From Phycisphaerales bacterium UBA1845 (GTDB taxonomy: Bacteria > Planctomycetota > Phycisphaerae > UBA1845): a DNA stretch of 28,008 nucleotides. Under the pieces are notes generated by a model, which ran no database searches, was not told the DNA's origin, and saw nothing but the letters and a program-made list of their open reading frames with translations. A program made the position numbers and the translations under genes. This document shows positions 6,933 to 15,617 of the stretch, piece by piece. The first letter of the stretch is position 1, and each line of letters begins with the position of its first letter. Location: contig DDIR01000098.1 in assembly GCA_002338715.1 (NCBI GenBank), positions 46,419 through 74,426 on the forward strand, written 5' to 3'.

Positions 6933-8159
6933 TTGCTTGATTCTAAAGAACAACTTTCGCGGGTGATGCGGGGGGCTGACACGGTTTACTCTGAGGAGGA
7001 GCTGGCCAAGAAGCTTGCCCGGTCGGTGGAGAAGGGCGTGCCTTTGCGGGTGAAGCTGGGGATGGACCCGACGGCGCCCGACTTGACGCTGGGGCACACC
7101 GTCGTCCTGCAGAAGCTTCGCGACTTTCAGGATTTGGGGCACAAGGCGATCCTCATCATCGGCGACTACACCGCGATGATCGGCGACCCCAGCGGTAAGT
7201 CCAAGACCCGGCCCGTGCTCACGCGCGAACAGGTCGATGCCAACGCCCAGACCTATCTCGAGCAAGCCGGCAAGGTCATCGACACCTCGCCCGACAAGCT
7301 GGAGATCCGAAAGAACAGCGAATGGCTCGAACCGATGTCGTTCGCCGACGTCATCAAGATGGCCGGCAAAGTCACCGTCGCGCGGATGATGGAGCGCGAC
7401 ACCTTCGCCAAGCGGCTCGCGGCTGGCGCTGAGGTTTTCATCCACGAACTCTTCTACCCCATGATGCAGGCGCAGGACAGCGTCGAAATCCGCGCCGACG
7501 TCGAACTCGGCGGGACCGATCAGACCTTCAACAACCTCATGGGCCGCGATTTCCAACGCAACGCCGATCAACCGCCGCAAGTCGTCATGGTCATGCCGCT
7601 GCTCGTCGGCACCGATGGCAAGGAGAAGATGAGTAAGTCGATGGGCAACTACATCGCGGTGACCGATCCGGCCCCCGAAATGTTCGCCAAGGTGATGAGC
7701 ATCCCCGATGAGTTGATGGCCAACTACTTCGAATTGCTGACGACGGAAGACGCCGCCCGCATCGCCGAGTTGACCGACGCAGCGAAAACGCACCCGCGCG
7801 ACGGCAAGGTCGAGTTGGGGCGGATCATCGTGACGCGGTTTCATGATGCGGAGGCGGCGAAGGCGGCGGTCGATGAGTTCTTCAGGATTCATGGTGCGGG
7901 CAAGTCGGGCGTACCGGACGAGATGGACGATTTGAAGGTGCCGGCTGACCTGCGCGACGGCGATTCGATCGCGGCTGCGGACCTGGCGGTTTGTGCTGGA
8001 TTTGCGAAATCGAAGGGGGAGGCGCGGCGTCTCATCGCGGAGAATGGGCTGCGATTGGACGGTGAGCCGTTGACCGATCCGCAGGGGATGGTGTCGATTC
8101 GGACGGGGCAGGTCTTCCAGCGGGGTAAGAGGAAATTCGTCAAACTCGTGGTAGACTGA
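6933..8159 (+). CDS. tyrS: Tyrosine--tRNA ligase
   Basis: This enzyme charges tRNA-Tyr. From TTG 6933 the product is 408 residues, as usual for the family. The class I signature is the modified LTLGH at 51-55, followed by TVVLQKLRDFQDLGHKA. The KMSKS loop is intact at 232-236. The C-terminal S4 RNA-binding domain covers about 340-408 (AKSKGEARRLIAENGLRLDG and after). I chose TTG 6933 because CGGGGA lies 6 bases before it. The longer frame from TTG 6888 would translate the family D palindrome into protein, which is unlikely; ATG 6966 is a later alternative. The gene diverges from the small membrane-anchored protein gene and is followed by a GGTTAC/GTAACC hairpin and inverted palindromes. Confidence 0.94.
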   Translation: MLDSKEQLSRVMRGADTVYSEEELAKKLARSVEKGVPLRVKLGMDPTAPDLTLGHTVVLQKLRDFQDLGHKAILIIGDYTAMIGDPSGKSKTRPVLTREQVDANAQTYLEQAGKVIDTSPDKLEIRKNSEWLEPMSFADVIKMAGKVTVARMMERDTFAKRLAAGAEVFIHELFYPMMQAQDSVEIRADVELGGTDQTFNNLMGRDFQRNADQPPQVVMVMPLLVGTDGKEKMSKSMGNYIAVTDPAPEMFAKVMSIPDELMANYFELLTTEDAARIAELTDAAKTHPRDGKVELGRIIVTRFHDAEAAKAAVDEFFRIHGAGKSGVPDEMDDLKVPADLRDGDSIAAADLAVCAGFAKSKGEARRLIAENGLRLDGEPLTDPQGMVSIRTGQVFQRGKRKFVKLVVD

Positions 8160-8169
8160 TGTCCGGTTG

Positions 8170-8208
8170 GGTTACGCGGTAACCTGTCGGGTCGATGACC
8201 GGCCCCGC
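8170..8208 (+). repeat. Short hairpin plus degenerate REP family C unit after tyrS
   Basis: GGTTAC-GCG-GTAACC at 8170-8184 is a perfect 6-bp hairpin 10 bases past the tyrS stop. Next comes CGGGTCGATGACCGG (8188-8202), a family C unit that has lost one C of the stem and its GTAG head. The hairpin could end tyrS transcripts, although no U-tract follows. Confidence 0.5.
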
Positions 8209-8225
8209 GACGCTGATTGTATGTT

Positions 8226-8298
8226 GTGCCACTGCTCTGTGAGCAGTGTATTTTAGATTGACACCAATGACCCGGCACTGCTCACAGAGCAGTGGCAC
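8226..8298. repeat. REPIN of family E (inverted pair)
   Basis: GTGC plus stem CACTGCTC/GAGCAGTG (loop TGT) at 8226-8248, with its exact inverse at 8276-8298 and a 27-base spacer. A third copy is at 2792-2814. The long frame upstream of der (from 8246) runs through the right arm and is not coding there. Confidence 0.75.
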
Positions 8299-8341
8299 AC
8301 CTTTTGATGTCTTGCTTTCTTCCTTTAAGTTGAATCCTTGC

Positions 8342-9769
8342 ATGTTCGTACCGATTGTCGCCATAGTGGGCCGGCCCAACGTTGGCAAAAGTTCGCTGAT
8401 GAATTGTCTGATGCACCGCAGGGTCAGCATCGTCGAAGCGACGCCGGGTGTAACGCGCGATCGCGTGTCGTGCATGTGCGAGGTCCAGGGCACGCACTTC
8501 GAGTTGGTCGATACCGGCGGGTATGGCATCAAGGACCACGACGACCTGACCGAGCACGTCGAGCGGCAGATCAGCTACGCCATCGAGCAGGCCACGCGCA
8601 TCCTGTTTGTGGTCGATGTGATGGATGGCATCGTCCCGCTTGATCTGAAAGTGGCGACGTTGCTGCGCCCGTATCAGGACCGGGTCACGCTTATCGCCAA
8701 CAAAGCCGACGATAACGCAAAGGAGTTGCAAGCGGCTGAGTTCATGCGTCTTGGATTCGGCGAACCGATGATCACGTCGGCGCTGCACAACCGCGGTCGT
8801 CGCGATCTTCTGGAAAAGCTGGCTGAGATCATCGGCGACACGGGTGAAGCACCGCCCGAACCGATCATGAAGGTGGCTGTCATCGGTCGGCAGAATACCG
8901 GTAAGAGCACGTTCATCAACTCGATCGCGGGCGAAGAACACGTCATCGTCAGCGAGGTGCCCGGTACGACGCGCGACGCGATCGACCTGCGGTTTGAAGT
9001 GGACGGCCGATCGTTCATCGCGATCGACACCGCGGGCGTGAAGAAGCGCAGCAAGTGGTCCGGTTCGATCGAGTTTTATGGATACAACCGCGTCGAGAAA
9101 TCGATTCTTCGTGCCGACGTCTGCGTGCTGTTTATCGATTCGACGAAGGACATCACCTCGGTTGACAAGAAGCTGGCCCGCAAGGTCGCGGATGAGAACA
9201 AACCCTGCGTGCTGGTGGTCAACAAGTGGGACCTTGCGCACGACAAGGCGTCGACCGACGATTATGGCGAGTACCTGACGAAGACGATTCCAGAAGTGGA
9301 TTATGCGCCGGTGGTGTTTACGTCGGCGAAGGACGGGCACAATACCGATGCGGTGATCGACACGGCATGGTCGCTGTATAAGCAGGCTCGCACGCGCGTT
9401 TCAACGGGTCAGCTGAACAAGGTGCTTTCGGAAGCACTGGGCGGACGCGGGCCATCGCCCAAGCGGGGATCAAAACCGCCGCGGATTTATTACGCAACGC
9501 AGGTCAGCATTTTACCGCCGACGATTGTGCTTTTCGTCAACCACCCATCGCTGATCAAGAACACGTACAAGCGTTACTTGATCAACAACCTGCAGGCGCA
9601 TCTGCCGTTTGAGGAAGTGCCGATCCGCGTGCTGTTTCGGGCGCGACGCGGGCGCGACACACCGGACGTTTCAAGCGGCAAGTGGGAAGAGGATGTGGCT
9701 GAAGAGTTCGATGCCGATGAACTGGCGGCTGATGAACTGGGGTTCGAAGAACTGGAAGCCGACGATTAA
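8342..9769 (+). CDS. der: Ribosome biogenesis GTPase Der (EngA), double-GTPase
   Basis: Der is the essential tandem GTPase that acts on maturation of the 50S subunit. The 475-residue product starts at ATG 8342 (MFVPIVAIVGRPNVGKSS). G domain 1 has GRPNVGKS (10-17), DTGG (57-60) and NKAD (120-123). G domain 2 has GRQNTGKS (182-189), DTAG (229-232) and NKWD (294-297). The C-terminal KH-like domain includes PPRIYYATQVSILPPTIVLFVNHP. The tail is strongly acidic (the last 30 residues are mostly Glu and Asp). There is no strong ribosome site before 8342; upstream codons in frame come from the family E repeat, so they are excluded. It converges on the PilZ gene. Confidence 0.95.
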   Translation: MFVPIVAIVGRPNVGKSSLMNCLMHRRVSIVEATPGVTRDRVSCMCEVQGTHFELVDTGGYGIKDHDDLTEHVERQISYAIEQATRILFVVDVMDGIVPLDLKVATLLRPYQDRVTLIANKADDNAKELQAAEFMRLGFGEPMITSALHNRGRRDLLEKLAEIIGDTGEAPPEPIMKVAVIGRQNTGKSTFINSIAGEEHVIVSEVPGTTRDAIDLRFEVDGRSFIAIDTAGVKKRSKWSGSIEFYGYNRVEKSILRADVCVLFIDSTKDITSVDKKLARKVADENKPCVLVVNKWDLAHDKASTDDYGEYLTKTIPEVDYAPVVFTSAKDGHNTDAVIDTAWSLYKQARTRVSTGQLNKVLSEALGGRGPSPKRGSKPPRIYYATQVSILPPTIVLFVNHPSLIKNTYKRYLINNLQAHLPFEEVPIRVLFRARRGRDTPDVSSGKWEEDVAEEFDADELAADELGFEELEADD

Positions 9770-9780
9770 CGGCGCGCAGT

Positions 9781-9881
9781 TAACCCTGTGGTGTACGGAA
9801 GGTGTGATGTACGGACGGTGCAACGTGCCCACGACGCTTACACATTCAAACGGCGGTGGGCACCGTACACCCCACAGGTTA
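9781..9881. repeat. Nested inverted repeat with a family A-like REPIN, between der and the PilZ gene
   Basis: An outer arm, TAACC-CTGTGG-TGTACGG at 9781-9798, is matched in inverse at 9864-9881 with one extra G. Inside, GTGCCCAC (9825-9832) pairs with GTGGGCAC (9855-9862). The minus strand from 9863 reads GTGCCCACCGCCGTTTGAATG. This matches bases 1-21 of the window except at one position, so the REPIN spacer is conserved as well as the stem. The right arm contains the TAA stop of the PilZ gene. Confidence 0.6.
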
Positions 9882-10241
9882 CAGGATGAATTCCAACCCG
9901 ACGCGATGACCGCGGTGGTTTTCGGTGCGGTGCCTTACGATGGCTTTGCCGACGAAGGTTGTTTCGGGTTGGTGGATCGCAATCGACAGCGTCATGCCGA
10001 TGCTCAACTCATCATCGCTTAGAATTGCGACACCCTTGGGGCTGAGGTTCAGTGCCTTGGCCAGCACGTATTCCTCTTCGCCCGATTCGTCTGGAATCCA
10101 CAGCTCGACCGTCCCGGGGAAGGGCCAACGCGGGCGTGTGCGCCGTTCATCGTCGTAACCTTCTTCAGAATAACCGAACCGTTGGCGCAGCACTTCTTCG
10201 ATGCTGGCGGCAGTGATGGGGACGAATTCTTCAAGCTGCAT
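9879..10241 (-). CDS. PilZ domain protein (probable c-di-GMP binding)
   Basis: PilZ domains bind cyclic di-GMP and alter motility, adhesion or polysaccharide export. From ATG 10241 the protein has 120 residues. The two ligand motifs are RRTRPR (33-38, RxxxR type) and NLSPKG (65-70, the D/NxSxxG motif). The beta-barrel end GHRVGLEFIL closes the domain. I prefer ATG 10241 because AGAGGTG lies just upstream on the minus strand; the frame extends to ATG 10286. No partner domain is present, so it would act as a free-standing adaptor. Its stop codon lies within the repeat at 9864-9881. Confidence 0.82.
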   Translation of the reverse strand: MQLEEFVPITAASIEEVLRQRFGYSEEGYDDERRTRPRWPFPGTVELWIPDESGEEEYVLAKALNLSPKGVAILSDDELSIGMTLSIAIHQPETTFVGKAIVRHRTENHRGHRVGLEFIL

Positions 10242-10511
10242 GTCACACCTCTGAGCGTATGCCGAGTCCCACGAAACAATGTTCAACGCCCAAGTCTACA
10301 ATTGGAAATCCTGGTCCCCGCCGATTTGGGTGAACTTCTTCAACGTGAGGCGATCGATTCGGGCGTATTTGAACGGTTGCGAGGCAGGGCGTGTTTGAAA
10401 CGAGGGGACTATCGGACCGTCGAGCGCGAAGAAATGTCGCTGTGGGGCGAAAAATAGTGGATCAGAGATGGTCGGACATACAAGTACCCGCAAGCACTGG
10501 CGACGTGATCC

Positions 10512-10555
10512 CATAACAAAACGGCGGTCCCGAATCGTGTTGATCCGGGACCGCC
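10512..10555 (-). terminator. Rho-independent terminator of the exported-protein gene
   Basis: Stem GGCGGTCCCG (10523-10532) pairs with CGGGACCGCC (10546-10555), 10 bp with a 13-base loop. On the minus strand it is followed by TTTTGTTATG. It lies 40 bases past the TAA stop at 10595. The remaining DNA between 10242 and 10511 holds no gene that I can support. Confidence 0.8.
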
Positions 10556-10594
10556 GCGAATTGTCTTAATGCCAACTGCTATGGGACGGGTGGA

Positions 10595-12361
10595 TTAACC
10601 TTCGCCATCGCCACTGCCTGTGTCGGCTGCACCTTCTGACGGCGCTTCACCACTCGGGGGCGGACCACCGCCCTGCATCGACATGGCGTAGTCCTTCACC
10701 GCGACAACCAGTTCGATCGGGACAGCCACATCCACCTGGTATCCAACGCCACCAACCGGAGCACCGGCCACGCCGACCGGAATGTCTGTTTTCGGGAACG
10801 GAGCCGGGGGCATGTCGTTGTTGATCTTGGCCGCTGCGGTTGCGAACTTCATGGCGTTATCGATGGAGAAATAACCTTCGAAGGTTTTGGCTTTTGGAAG
10901 CAGCCCGCCGGTTTTCTTGATGCCATCGGTGCTGCCGAGCGGAGCGCCACCTTTCTTGACCTGGGCGGCGAGGGTTTCCATCAACTTCGCGCCACCGCCA
11001 AGGGTGACAGCGACGCGGTTGTCATCGATGGCGGCCATTCGAAGAACGATACCTTCAGGACCAAACAACGCCTTCACGTCTTCATAGTCCTCTTCGGAGA
11101 CGCCTTGCATTTTGTCGAGGGCGACGGCGAGTTGATCGACCGAAACGCCGGCGAGGGTCTCGGCGCCGCTGTTGAACGCAATGTGCTGGACGGCTTCCTG
11201 TGCTTCGGGGGCTGTGAACATGCCGCCGAGGAGCTTGGTGATGATCTCGCCCATCTTGGCGCATTTGCCTTGGGCGTCGCCGGAGAAGGTCACGACCTTG
11301 GTGATGCCGAGGAGTCCGTCCGCACCTTCCGGTTGCGTGCTGACCGCCCATGACACGTCGCGAACGTCGGCGACGAGCGCGGAGACCATGGTTCCAACTT
11401 CCTGCATCTTGGCGGCGTCTGCGTTGAGTTGCATCGCGACCATCGGGTTGGCAAGTGCGCCGCCATAAAACTCGCTGAGCTTGGCGAAGACTTCCTGGCT
11501 GCCCTTCATACCGGTTGCGACGAGATAGTCGTTACCGGGAAGGCCTTGAAGCAGTGAATCGGAAGACGGTTTAACGGAGTTGATCAAGGTCGCCAGCGAT
11601 GAGCCTTCGGTGGCCTGACCATAGAACCCGAGGTTGATTCCGTTTTCGCCGATGCGAACCGAGATGGTCGCACTGTCGGCGGCGGCGAGGTCCTCGGGAT
11701 TGAACGAACCACCGCCCTGCATGGTGGCCATCTGGATGAATCCCTGGATCATCGGACTGGACAAGATCGCCTTGAGATTCAGGTGCAGCGTGATGTCATC
11801 CTGTCCGAAGCGACTGAGTTCGTGCTTTGACCATGCGGCGGATGCCGTCGGGTTGCTCTTGGCGGCCATGATCGCCTGCACGCCAGCGATGGAGGGGCTT
11901 AGGACTGCGTAGTCGCCGTGCTGAGCGATGTACGATTCTTCGGCACCCATGAGCATGCCGCGCGACACGCCGCCAACTGGCTCCTCAAGGGCCATATTCG
12001 CGGTCATCGCTTGGTAATCGGAACATGGAATCAGCACCGCAAATGCGCTGTTCGGGTCGGCTGGATTGAGCAGCGGCATCATCACGACGGCGACGCCCGC
12101 ATCGTTATTCACACCGGTCAGTTGCATCATGCCCTTGAGCATTTCCAGCGGCGACATCGGCACCGGTGTGTTGAGACGCTGCGACAGCGCCATCAGCTTA
12201 TTGTCCAATTCGCCGACGTTTCGAATCGTGAGCGATGCCCACGCCTCAGCCGGCAACACCTTCAGCGCATCGACCGATTCGGCGCGGACCGGCGCAGCCG
12301 AGATCATCATGGCCATGCAGCAAAGCAAAGCGCCAATGCGCCCCATTCGTTTGTTCATCAT
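10595..12361 (-). CDS. Large exported protein of unknown function
   Basis: I do not recognise the family. From ATG 12361 the product is 588 residues. GAGGAAC sits 7 bases upstream. A signal peptide is clear: MMNKRMGR, a hydrophobic core, then SAAPVRA as a cleavage site near residue 27. The mature protein alternates hydrophobic and polar stretches and has many Met and Gly residues, with no membrane segment. It begins DALKVLPAEAWASLTIRNVGEL and includes a GMLMGAEESYIAQHGDYAVLSPS segment; that pattern is common in large secreted Planctomycetota proteins of unknown role. The C-terminus is a low-complexity Gly/Pro/Ser/Glu tail. A strong terminator follows. It appears to be a single-gene unit. Confidence 0.72.
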   Translation of the reverse strand: MMNKRMGRIGALLCCMAMMISAAPVRAESVDALKVLPAEAWASLTIRNVGELDNKLMALSQRLNTPVPMSPLEMLKGMMQLTGVNNDAGVAVVMMPLLNPADPNSAFAVLIPCSDYQAMTANMALEEPVGGVSRGMLMGAEESYIAQHGDYAVLSPSIAGVQAIMAAKSNPTASAAWSKHELSRFGQDDITLHLNLKAILSSPMIQGFIQMATMQGGGSFNPEDLAAADSATISVRIGENGINLGFYGQATEGSSLATLINSVKPSSDSLLQGLPGNDYLVATGMKGSQEVFAKLSEFYGGALANPMVAMQLNADAAKMQEVGTMVSALVADVRDVSWAVSTQPEGADGLLGITKVVTFSGDAQGKCAKMGEIITKLLGGMFTAPEAQEAVQHIAFNSGAETLAGVSVDQLAVALDKMQGVSEEDYEDVKALFGPEGIVLRMAAIDDNRVAVTLGGGAKLMETLAAQVKKGGAPLGSTDGIKKTGGLLPKAKTFEGYFSIDNAMKFATAAAKINNDMPPAPFPKTDIPVGVAGAPVGGVGYQVDVAVPIELVVAVKDYAMSMQGGGPPPSGEAPSEGAADTGSGDGEG

Positions 12362-12685
12362 CTTTGTTCCTCGAATCATTGTTTCGTTGATTTCAAGATT
12401 CACATGGCCCATTCGTTCGCGACCGGAATCGATCTTCACGCGAACCGCCACCCCTTGGTTCTTGACACTCCAAACCTAATCCATTTTCGGTTTGAGGCAA
12501 AGTAGGGTGTGTTGGAATTCGTGTGAAACGGTCAGATCCGGCGAAACCGCATCGGTAGCGTCACTTGAATGAACGTCTACTGGCCCCCAATTGGCGGAGA
12601 TAATCGGACAGCGACGGGGTTATGTCAAGAGAAGCACCACCATCGTATTCGGGTTGGCCGAGTAAATATTTTGATGATTCACGCT
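12362..12685. other. Intergenic stretch with no gene recognised
   Basis: This 324-base gap lies between the end of the ABC importer operon and the exported-protein gene. It should hold the promoter of the latter and the end of the importer transcript. I see no clear sigma-70 promoter, terminator hairpin, RNA gene or REP unit. GTAGGGTGTGTT near 12502 resembles a REP head but has no matching stem. Confidence 0.5.
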
Positions 12686-13720
12686 TCAACGGTTGGTTGT
12701 GATTTCTTTCAATTCGTCCATGCGTTCGCTGTGAAGGCAGGCGGCTTGGTGTTGCAATGATGATTGGCTTGTTGAAAGGAGCACGGGTGTTTGCGAATGG
12801 CAAATATCTGATTTGATCGGACATCGCGGATGAAAGCTGCAACCCGTTGGCGGGGCGAGCGGGCTGGGTGGTTCGCCCATGAGCGGCTGCAGAGCGCTTG
12901 TGCGTTTCAGATCGCGGGCTGCGCTGAGGTAGTGGGTGTACGGGTGCTGGGGGTTGCGAAGGATTTCATGGGTTGGACCGGACTCGACGATGCGTCCCAG
13001 GTACATGACAGCCAACCGGTCGCAGATGGCGGCTGCGATGTCGAGATCGTGGGTGATGAAGAGCATCGTCAATGACCGTGTTTGCTGGATGTCTTTGAGC
13101 TGCGCGAGGATTTCGACTTGGGCGGAAACGTCGAGTGCGCTGACCGGTTCGTCGCAGATGAGTACATCAGGTTCGAGCACCAGCGCCCGGGCGATGGCGA
13201 CGCGTTGGAGTTGCCCCCCCGACAGTTCATGCGGATAGCGCCCGCGAAGTGGCGCGTCGAAGCCCGCGAGTTGCAATGCACTTTCAACCCGTCGGCTGCG
13301 TTCGCTCTTGGTGCATCGATCGTCGAAACGGAGCGGATCGGTCACGACCGATTCAACCGTCATGCGCGGATTCATGCTCGCATGGGCGTGCTGAAAAATC
13401 ATCTGGATGCGCTGGCGACTCGCCTTCGATTCGACGCGGTGCATGTCGTTGCCGTCCACTGCAATCGTGCCACGGTCGAGCGGGATCAAGTTCATGACTG
13501 CCCGGGCGAGCGTTGATTTTCCGCAGCCGCTTTCACCCACGAGCCCCATGCATGCGCCGGGTTGCAATGAAAGATCCACACCACGGACGGCGTGCACGCG
13601 CGGTTTGTTTCGTTGCAACCGGCGGTGCGAACGACTGGCGAATGAAACGTGCAGATCGCTGACTTCTAGGCGCGGCGTTTGGCGCTCGATTTCTTGCGAT
13701 GTCCGGGTTGATTTTGTCAT
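12686..13720 (-). CDS. Peptide ABC transporter ATP-binding protein (OppF/DppF type)
   Basis: This is the second ATPase of the importer, 344 residues, cytoplasmic. Walker A GESGCGKST is at 62-70, the Q-loop Gln at 110, the signature LSGGQ at 166-170, Walker B with CDEP at 189-192 and the switch His at 224. The C-terminal oligopeptide-transporter domain is present: PPSPLAPPTGCSFHPRC with Cys294, Cys300 and Cys307, the usual Cys pattern that can hold an iron-sulfur cluster in DppD-like subunits. The ATG at 13720 overlaps the stop of the preceding ATPase gene (ATGA), so translation is coupled. It is the last gene of the five-gene operon. Confidence 0.92.
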   Translation of the reverse strand: MTKSTRTSQEIERQTPRLEVSDLHVSFASRSHRRLQRNKPRVHAVRGVDLSLQPGACMGLVGESGCGKSTLARAVMNLIPLDRGTIAVDGNDMHRVESKASRQRIQMIFQHAHASMNPRMTVESVVTDPLRFDDRCTKSERSRRVESALQLAGFDAPLRGRYPHELSGGQLQRVAIARALVLEPDVLICDEPVSALDVSAQVEILAQLKDIQQTRSLTMLFITHDLDIAAAICDRLAVMYLGRIVESGPTHEILRNPQHPYTHYLSAARDLKRTSALQPLMGEPPSPLAPPTGCSFHPRCPIKSDICHSQTPVLLSTSQSSLQHQAACLHSERMDELKEITTNR

Positions 13721-14562
13721 ATCGTGCGCTCCATCAAGGTGATGGCGGCGCTGCGTTTGAATTCGGCGGCTTGGATGAGGCGCGCGGTGGCTGCGTGACG
13801 ATCGGCTGCGGTCAGTTGGTCGATGGGGCAGTCGTCGACCAGGCGGGTTGCTTCGATGACGCAGACGCGGTTGGTCAGCGCTTTGGCGATGGCCATGTCG
13901 TGCGTGATCAGCAGGAGCGACAGATTTGTTTGGCGCTGGGTTTCGCGGATGAGTTCGACGATCTGTGCTTGGACGATGCCATCGAGCGCCGAGGTCGGTT
14001 CGTCGGCGATGAGCAGTTCCGGTTCGCCGGCGAGCGCGAGGGCCAGGGCGACGCGTTGGGCCATCCCGCCGGAAAGTTCATGCGGGTAAGCGCGACCGAC
14101 GCGGACGGGATCGGCGATGCCAACGCGATTGAGCGATTCCAACGCGCCTCGCTTGGCCGTCGATCGTGACGTACCCCGCACCACGCGCAACACCTCCGCG
14201 AGTTGCTTTTCGATGCGCATCACCGGATTAAGCGAGCCGATCGGGTTTTGAAAGACCATTGCGATGCGTCTTCCGCGAACGCGCTCAATGGTTCGTTCGT
14301 CTGAACCGAGTATGTCGACCGGCGTCTCGCGATTGTCGCCGCGCAGCACGATCGATCCGCGAATGAAGGCGGTCTTCGGCAGCAGGCGCATCGCCGCCAG
14401 CGCGAGCGTCGACTTGCCGCATCCACTGTCGCCGACGAGCGCGATTGACTCACCGCGATCGATCGTCAACGAAACATCGCGCAGCACTGGCGCTTCACCG
14501 CGCGCATAGCGCACGGACAGGTCGGTGACTTCGAACATCGAATGTGTCGATCGTTCGTTCAT
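13717..14562 (-). CDS. Peptide ABC transporter ATP-binding protein (OppD/DppD type, short)
   Basis: This is the first ATPase of the importer, 281 residues. Walker A GDSGCGKST is at 44-52, the Q-loop Gln at 105, the signature LSGGM at 163-167, Walker B IADEP at 185-189 and the switch His at 221. It is shorter than typical OppD (about 320-340) because the C-terminal oligopeptide domain with its Cys cluster is missing; the partner OppF-type subunit keeps it. The start overlaps the permease stop (ATGA at 14559-14562) and its own stop overlaps the next start. All catalytic motifs are intact, so I read it as functional. Confidence 0.91.
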   Translation of the reverse strand: MNERSTHSMFEVTDLSVRYARGEAPVLRDVSLTIDRGESIALVGDSGCGKSTLALAAMRLLPKTAFIRGSIVLRGDNRETPVDILGSDERTIERVRGRRIAMVFQNPIGSLNPVMRIEKQLAEVLRVVRGTSRSTAKRGALESLNRVGIADPVRVGRAYPHELSGGMAQRVALALALAGEPELLIADEPTSALDGIVQAQIVELIRETQRQTNLSLLLITHDMAIAKALTNRVCVIEATRLVDDCPIDQLTAADRHAATARLIQAAEFKRSAAITLMERTI

Positions 14563-15617
14563 GACCGTGATTCACTGAAACCGATTCTCGGGTCAAGCGA
14601 CCGGCGGAGCTGCTCGCCTAGAATGTGGCAACACAAGACGCTGACGAAGATCGCGGTGCAAGGGGCGGTCATCAAACCCGGATGCGTGCGAATCTGATCG
14701 TACGCATCGCGCAGCATCCCACCCCATGTCGCCACGTCCGCCCCGACGCCCAACCCCAGCCACGACAATCCCGCTTCCAGAAGAATCGCATCGGCAACAC
14801 CGAACGTCAGCGCGACCAACGTCGGCGCAAGGGCGGCTGGCAGCAAATGCCTCAATGCAATGTACCAACCGCTCGCGCCATAGCTGCGGGCTGCGTCGAC
14901 AAAGTCCAGTTCGCGTCCCGAAAGAAACTCCGCGCGGACCAGTCGCGCGATCGATGTCCACTGCGTCAGACCGATGACAAGAATGATGCCGGTCACACCG
15001 TTACCGATCCAGACCATCACCACCAGAATCAAGAAGAATGCCGGAAAGCACATCATGATTTCGATCAACCGCGAGCACATCCAGTCGATCGCGCCGCCGT
15101 AGAAGCCAGCCGCCCCTCCGATGATGATCCCGACGATGCCCGCGAGCAACATCGAATACACGCCGACGCGAACCGACACGCACGTGCCATGAATCAGTCG
15201 CGCGAGCACGTCGCGCCCGCGGTCGTCGGTCCCGAGCCAATGCCTGCGCGAGGCGGGGCGGTTGGCGTCGGCGACCATTTCCATCGGGCCGTAGGGGACG
15301 GGCGGCCAAAGTGCGAAGGCATCGGGCTCGAGTGCGGTCCGCGCGTCAAACGAAGGGAAGCGGAAAGGTTTGGCTTTTTGAAACCACGATCCGACGAGAG
15401 GGAGTCTGCTGGCGGTGTCGCTGATCGCGGGGAAGTAGAATTGTCCCTGGTATTTGCAGACGATCGGTTGGTGCCAGGCGAGTAGCGGTGCGAGCAGGGC
15501 GACGAGGATGAAGGTGATTGCGATGGCTGCGGCTGATCTTGCGAGCCAGTTGCGGCGCTTCGATGTCGATGCGTGGTCGGTCCAGAGAATCGGGTTCGTT
15601 GGGTTGGCGGTGGTCAT
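14559..15617 (-). CDS. Peptide ABC transporter permease, YejE/OppC-like
   Basis: This is an inner-membrane permease of 352 residues. After a first membrane segment (about 24-45) there is a long external loop of roughly 100 residues, beginning with KYQGQFYFPAISD and ending with RRHWLGTDDRGRDVLARLI. This loop is typical of YejE, the permease of the YejABEF importer used for peptides and microcin C, and is missing in ordinary OppC. Five more segments follow. The EAA loop is the DFVDAARSYGASGWYIALRH region. I chose ATG 15617 because it overlaps the upstream TGA (ATGA) and has GAGG 5 bases before it; the frame extends to 15644. The YejE likeness is from memory of that family and should be checked. 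Confidence 0.88.
   Translation of the reverse strand: MTTANPTNPILWTDHASTSKRRNWLARSAAAIAITFILVALLAPLLAWHQPIVCKYQGQFYFPAISDTASRLPLVGSWFQKAKPFRFPSFDARTALEPDAFALWPPVPYGPMEMVADANRPASRRHWLGTDDRGRDVLARLIHGTCVSVRVGVYSMLLAGIVGIIIGGAAGFYGGAIDWMCSRLIEIMMCFPAFFLILVVMVWIGNGVTGIILVIGLTQWTSIARLVRAEFLSGRELDFVDAARSYGASGWYIALRHLLPAALAPTLVALTFGVADAILLEAGLSWLGLGVGADVATWGGMLRDAYDQIRTHPGLMTAPCTAIFVSVLCCHILGEQLRRSLDPRIGFSESRS

Noticed and set aside
8246..8341. Upstream extension of der from 8246
   Set aside because: The 32 extra codons come from the family E repeat (RHCSQSSGTP); Der proteins begin just before the GRPNVGKS loop.
10182..10457. 91-residue open frame on the plus strand downstream of PilZ
   Set aside because: It begins inside the PilZ gene on the other strand, has no ribosome site and no recognisable sequence.
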